Both the position numbers and the translations under genes were made by a program. The notes below the pieces were generated by a model. It was not told where the DNA came from and did no database searches. It was given only the letters and a program-made list of their open reading frames with translations. A DNA stretch of 14,531 nt, from the NCBI GenBank assembly GCA_024278415.1, contig JAJRTI010000290.1, positions 1-14,531 on the forward strand. The letters run 5' to 3'. Each line of letters starts with the position of its first letter. Position 1 is the stretch's first letter. Source of the DNA: Planctomycetota bacterium. GTDB taxonomy: Bacteria; Planctomycetota; Brocadiia; JAJRTI01. Shown piece by piece: positions 14,240-14,531 of the stretch.

Positions 14240-14389
14240 ATGATCCGGTCCTTCAAGTGCAAAGAGACCGAAAAGATCGCCATGCGCGTCCCGTCGCGCA
14301 AGCTCCCACAGGCGATTCAACAGGTCGCTCTTCGGAAACTCCGAATGCTGAACAATGCCACAAGGCTGAGCGACCTCCGCGTGCCTCCT
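14240..14389 (+). pseudogene. higB: 5' fragment of a HigB/RelE-family toxin gene, cut by a repeat
   Basis: The first 50 residues, from MIRSFKCKETEKIA to LRVPP, match the N-terminal half of plasmid-maintenance HigB-type toxins (usual length about 90). Conserved words are VALRKLRMLN and DLRVPP. At the point where the family continues with a Gly-Asn-Arg-Leu-like segment and the C-terminal RNase strands, the sequence changes to the 32-bp repeat. The frame then runs 29 unrelated codons to a stop at 14477-14479. The missing half holds the residues expected for ribosome-dependent mRNA cleavage, so the product should be inactive. No HigA-type antitoxin gene follows within the window. Confidence 0.8.
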
Positions 14390-14417
14390 GACAAGGCGGG
14401 CTTCGCCCACAACCCAA
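14386..14417 (-). repeat. 32-bp dispersed repeat, copy 2, at the higB break
   Basis: This is the inverted partner of 110-141 (31 of 32 identical). Its first bases coincide with the point where the HigB reading frame loses family similarity, so the repeat or a larger element carrying it appears to have replaced the 3' half of the toxin gene. The hairpin core is kept with one G-U pair. The flanks on both sides differ from those of copy 1. Confidence 0.75.
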
Positions 14418-14457
14418 CCTGCGTCAGGTCAAGTCAATGGAAGATTGAAGAACAGGA

Positions 14458-14514
14458 ATTGGAGATTGCAAATTGCTGAGGGGCCGGCAAACCGCTCTGC
14501 CAATTTCCAATCTC
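14458..14514. repeat. Imperfect inverted repeat near the right edge
   Basis: The arm at 14458-14475 (ATTGGAGATTGCAAATTG) is approximately inverted at 14501-14514 (CAATTTCCAATCTC), with about 25 bases between. The AT-rich words contrast with the GC-rich surroundings. It is probably an intergenic repeat unit; the window ends 17 bases later, so its full extent cannot be seen. Confidence 0.5.
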
Positions 14515-14531
14515 AAGTGCCTGCTTTGCAA

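Noticed and set aside
14198..14410. 70-codon minus-strand open frame over the higB fragment
   Set aside because: It is antisense to a recognisable HigB N-terminus and has no ribosome site or family similarity.

Overview
The window is GC-rich bacterial chromosome with long intergenic gaps full of palindromes. Its gene content is a sulfatase without a signal peptide, a Gfo/Idh/MocA oxidoreductase, a secreted beta-helix protein with a CBM9-like tail, and GH4 and GH43/117-like glycosidases. This mix is typical of Planctomycetota, Lentisphaerota, Verrucomicrobiota and neighbouring uncultured phyla that degrade complex glycans. No rRNA, tRNA, integrase, transposase or CRISPR array is visible, so the phylum is an inference.

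Layout. 1-297: non-coding, with tandem 7-mers, a 32-bp repeat and several hairpins. 298-4269 (-): a 1323-residue protein joining a cytoplasmic subtilisin-type protease to a HerA-like ATPase, alone in its transcription unit with a good promoter. 4498-7359 (+): secreted beta-helix/CBM9-like protein, divergent from the fusion gene. 7399-7926 (+): YcxB-like membrane protein. 7974-8604 (-): overlapping MntA/HepT toxin-antitoxin pair, whose promoter overlaps the end of the sulfatase gene. 8662-10047 (-): sulfatase. 10193-11296 (-): Gfo/Idh/MocA oxidoreductase. 11494-12477 (+): five-bladed beta-propeller glycosidase-like protein. 12657-14063 (+): GH4 glycosidase. 14080-14171: three hairpins in a row. 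14191-14479: a sigma70-like promoter and the 5' half of a higB-type toxin gene, cut off where a second, inverted copy of the 32-bp repeat begins.

How the genes fit together. From 8662 to 14063, plus the beta-helix gene, this looks like a glycan-processing locus. The secreted protein would bind or cut a polysaccharide outside the cytoplasm. The sulfatase, propeller glycosidase, NAD/Mn-dependent GH4 enzyme and NAD(P)-dependent oxidoreductase would process fragments inside. The oxidoreductase/sulfatase pair and the propeller gene are divergent, and a 22-bp imperfect palindrome overlaps the -35 box of the oxidoreductase promoter, making it a candidate operator for the locus.

The best candidate for an undescribed system is the protease-ATPase fusion. 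It has an intact Asp/His/Asn/Ser set, a propeptide-like domain but no signal peptide, intact Walker A and B motifs, two winged-helix-like segments and a twin-repeat C-terminal domain that I do not recognise. It sits in a window that also holds one intact and one broken toxin-antitoxin module.
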